A DNA stretch of 64,000 nucleotides, taken from positions 1-64,000 of the forward strand of contig NZ_JAIEME010000002.1 of NCBI RefSeq assembly GCF_019752415.1. Direction: 5' to 3'. Source of the stretch: Nitrosomonas sp. (GTDB lineage Bacteria > Pseudomonadota > Gammaproteobacteria > Burkholderiales > Nitrosomonadaceae). The position numbers and the translations under genes were made by a program. The notes below the pieces were generated by a model. That model was given only the letters and a program-made list of their open reading frames with translations, was not told where the DNA came from and did no database searches. Shown here one piece after another: positions 63,116-64,000 of this stretch (the first letter of the stretch is position 1; each line of letters starts with the position of its first letter).

Positions 63116-64000
63116 TCATAATGACACCGCTCTAGTCATAAGATCGGGCTTTGGGTTATACCATCCGCCATCGGCCGTGATGAGCACATCAGCTTCCATC
63201 GGTCCCCAGCTACCGGGCTTATAGAATCTGACTGGCTGATGCTCCGTCAGAACATTATCAAGCACTGCCCAAGCCGACTCAACTGCATCCTGCCGGGTGA
63301 AAAGCGCACCGTTACCAGCCAATGCATCACCCAGCAGCCGCTCGTAAGGCGCTTGCTCATCTGGCTGTGCGTTGAGAAGGTAAAGTTCTTTCTGGTCACC
63401 GACATATTCCTCTCCCGCTCGCTTGACGCGCGCGGCCAAAGCAATGGCGGGATGCGGTGATAATTGGAAGCGCAAATAATTAGCCCGGCAAGCCCCCGGC
63501 CCGGTATCTTCAAACAGTTTCTGCGGAGGCGCCTTAAGTTGAACCAGAATTTCTGCAGCAGTTTCGGCCAAGCATTTGCCTGAACGCAGATACCACGGCA
63601 CGCCTGCCCAGCGCCACGAATCAATAAATAGCCGCAGGGCACAATAAGTCTCCGTGTCAGAATCCTTAGCGACACCAGTCTCCTGAAGATAGCCTTCAAA
63701 CTGACCTCTTACCAGATCTTCCGGTTTTAGTGCATGCATCGCTTGAAATACCTTTGCTTTTTCGCTTCGCTGGGCTTCAAAATCTCGCCCGGCTGGAGGC
63801 TCCATGGCCAGAAGCGCAACTATTTGAAAGAGATGGTTCTGAATTACGTCGCGCAGGCAGCCGACTCCGTCATAGAAACTGCCTCTGCCTTCCACCCCAA
63901 AATCTTCCGAAAGCGTGATCTGAACACTCGCCACGTAATTGCGATTCCAGATCGGTTCCAAGAACGAATTTGCGAACCGGAAATAAAGGATGTTTTCAAT
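63116..64000 (-). CDS. zwf: glucose-6-phosphate dehydrogenase, C-terminal part (runs off the right edge)
   Basis: The frame is open to the edge of the window; the last visible residues upstream are [20 protein letters not shown]. The C-terminal domain of Zwf is recognisable: [76 protein letters not shown] and [14 protein letters not shown]. It makes 6-phosphogluconolactone and NADPH, feeding the pentose phosphates used by phosphoketolase. The N-terminal NADP-binding half is outside the window. Confidence 0.95.
   Translation of the reverse strand: MENILYFRFANSFLEPIWNRNYVASVQITLSEDFGVEGRGSFYDGVGCLRDVIQNHLFQIVALLAMEPPAGRDFEAQRSEKAKVFQAMHALKPEDLVRGQFEGYLQETGVAKDSDTETYCALRLFIDSWRWAGVPWYLRSGKCLAETAAEILVQLKAPPQKLFEDTGPGACRANYLRFQLSPHPAIALAARVKRAGEEYVGDQKELYLLNAQPDEQAPYERLLGDALAGNGALFTRQDAVESAWAVLDNVLTEHQPVRFYKPGSWGPMEADVLITADGGWYNPKPDLMTRAVSL

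Noticed and set aside
1-64000. tRNA, rRNA, riboswitch, CRISPR or complete insertion sequence
   Set aside because: I saw no clover-leaf pattern, rRNA core, CRISPR array, known aptamer core or transposase frame in the window by reading; a covariance-model search would be needed to exclude small RNAs.

Overview
The window looks like chromosome of a Gram-negative betaproteobacterium, most probably a Nitrosomonas-type ammonia oxidiser. This is inferred from gene content (HAE1-type RND efflux pump, biosynthetic SpeA, phosphoketolase plus acetate kinase, DevBCA-type ABC exporter, many DUF883/CsbD/BON/DUF3309 stress proteins) and moderate GC. There is no rRNA or tRNA gene that I can see, and no ammonia-oxidation gene, so the genus is not proven.

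Layout. 0-17 kb: the tail of an RTX calcium-binding protein, a TIGR03032-type protein, a three-gene RND efflux operon, a DUF192 protein, RhlE helicase, a methyltransferase, a MazG-like hydrolase, a hybrid sensor kinase and a DevBCA-like ABC exporter. 17-43 kb: an island of small envelope and stress proteins, three Crp/Fnr-family regulators, a fatty acid desaturase, a ferritin-like di-iron protein, SpeA, and a RiPP-like locus made of an EGKCG/EF-hand precursor, a DUF692 (MNIO) enzyme and a DUF2063 partner. 43-54 kb: a DUF1207 protein, a catalase-fold lipoprotein, and a tightly overlapping glycan/envelope operon (flippase-like protein, UDP-GlcNAc 2-epimerase, polysaccharide deacetylase, GT2, FAD oxidoreductase) followed by a GT-C-like membrane protein. 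54-64 kb: a decayed RbbA-type ABC efflux operon, phosphoketolase-acetate kinase, an mgtA broken at its catalytic Asp codon, a pgm'-'glgP deletion scar, a DUF1840 protein and the C-terminal part of Zwf.

The strongest system-level signal is a 16-bp palindrome, close to TGTRCG-N4-CGCACA, found about 15 times, only in intergenic DNA between 17.9 and 43.0 kb. It sits mostly 86-136 bp upstream of start codons of the three Crp/Fnr genes, the desaturase and almost every small stress/envelope gene. Its TGTGC-N6-GCACA form keeps the spacing of a CRP site but changes the half-site. I infer an autoregulated Crp/Fnr regulon. One site has been pushed away from its gene by a 146-bp inverted-repeat element that occurs three times in the window.

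The second notable system is the EF-hand/EGKCG precursor with its MNIO modification enzymes. A perfect 20-bp-stem hairpin followed by a T-run separates the precursor gene from the enzyme genes and probably sets their expression ratio.

Several loci show recent decay or rearrangement: a duplicated 3' end of the di-iron protein gene that supplies the stop codon of the catalase-fold gene, a truncated copy of a holin-like gene, a frameshifted lipoprotein, the RbbA-type operon, mgtA and pgm/glgP.
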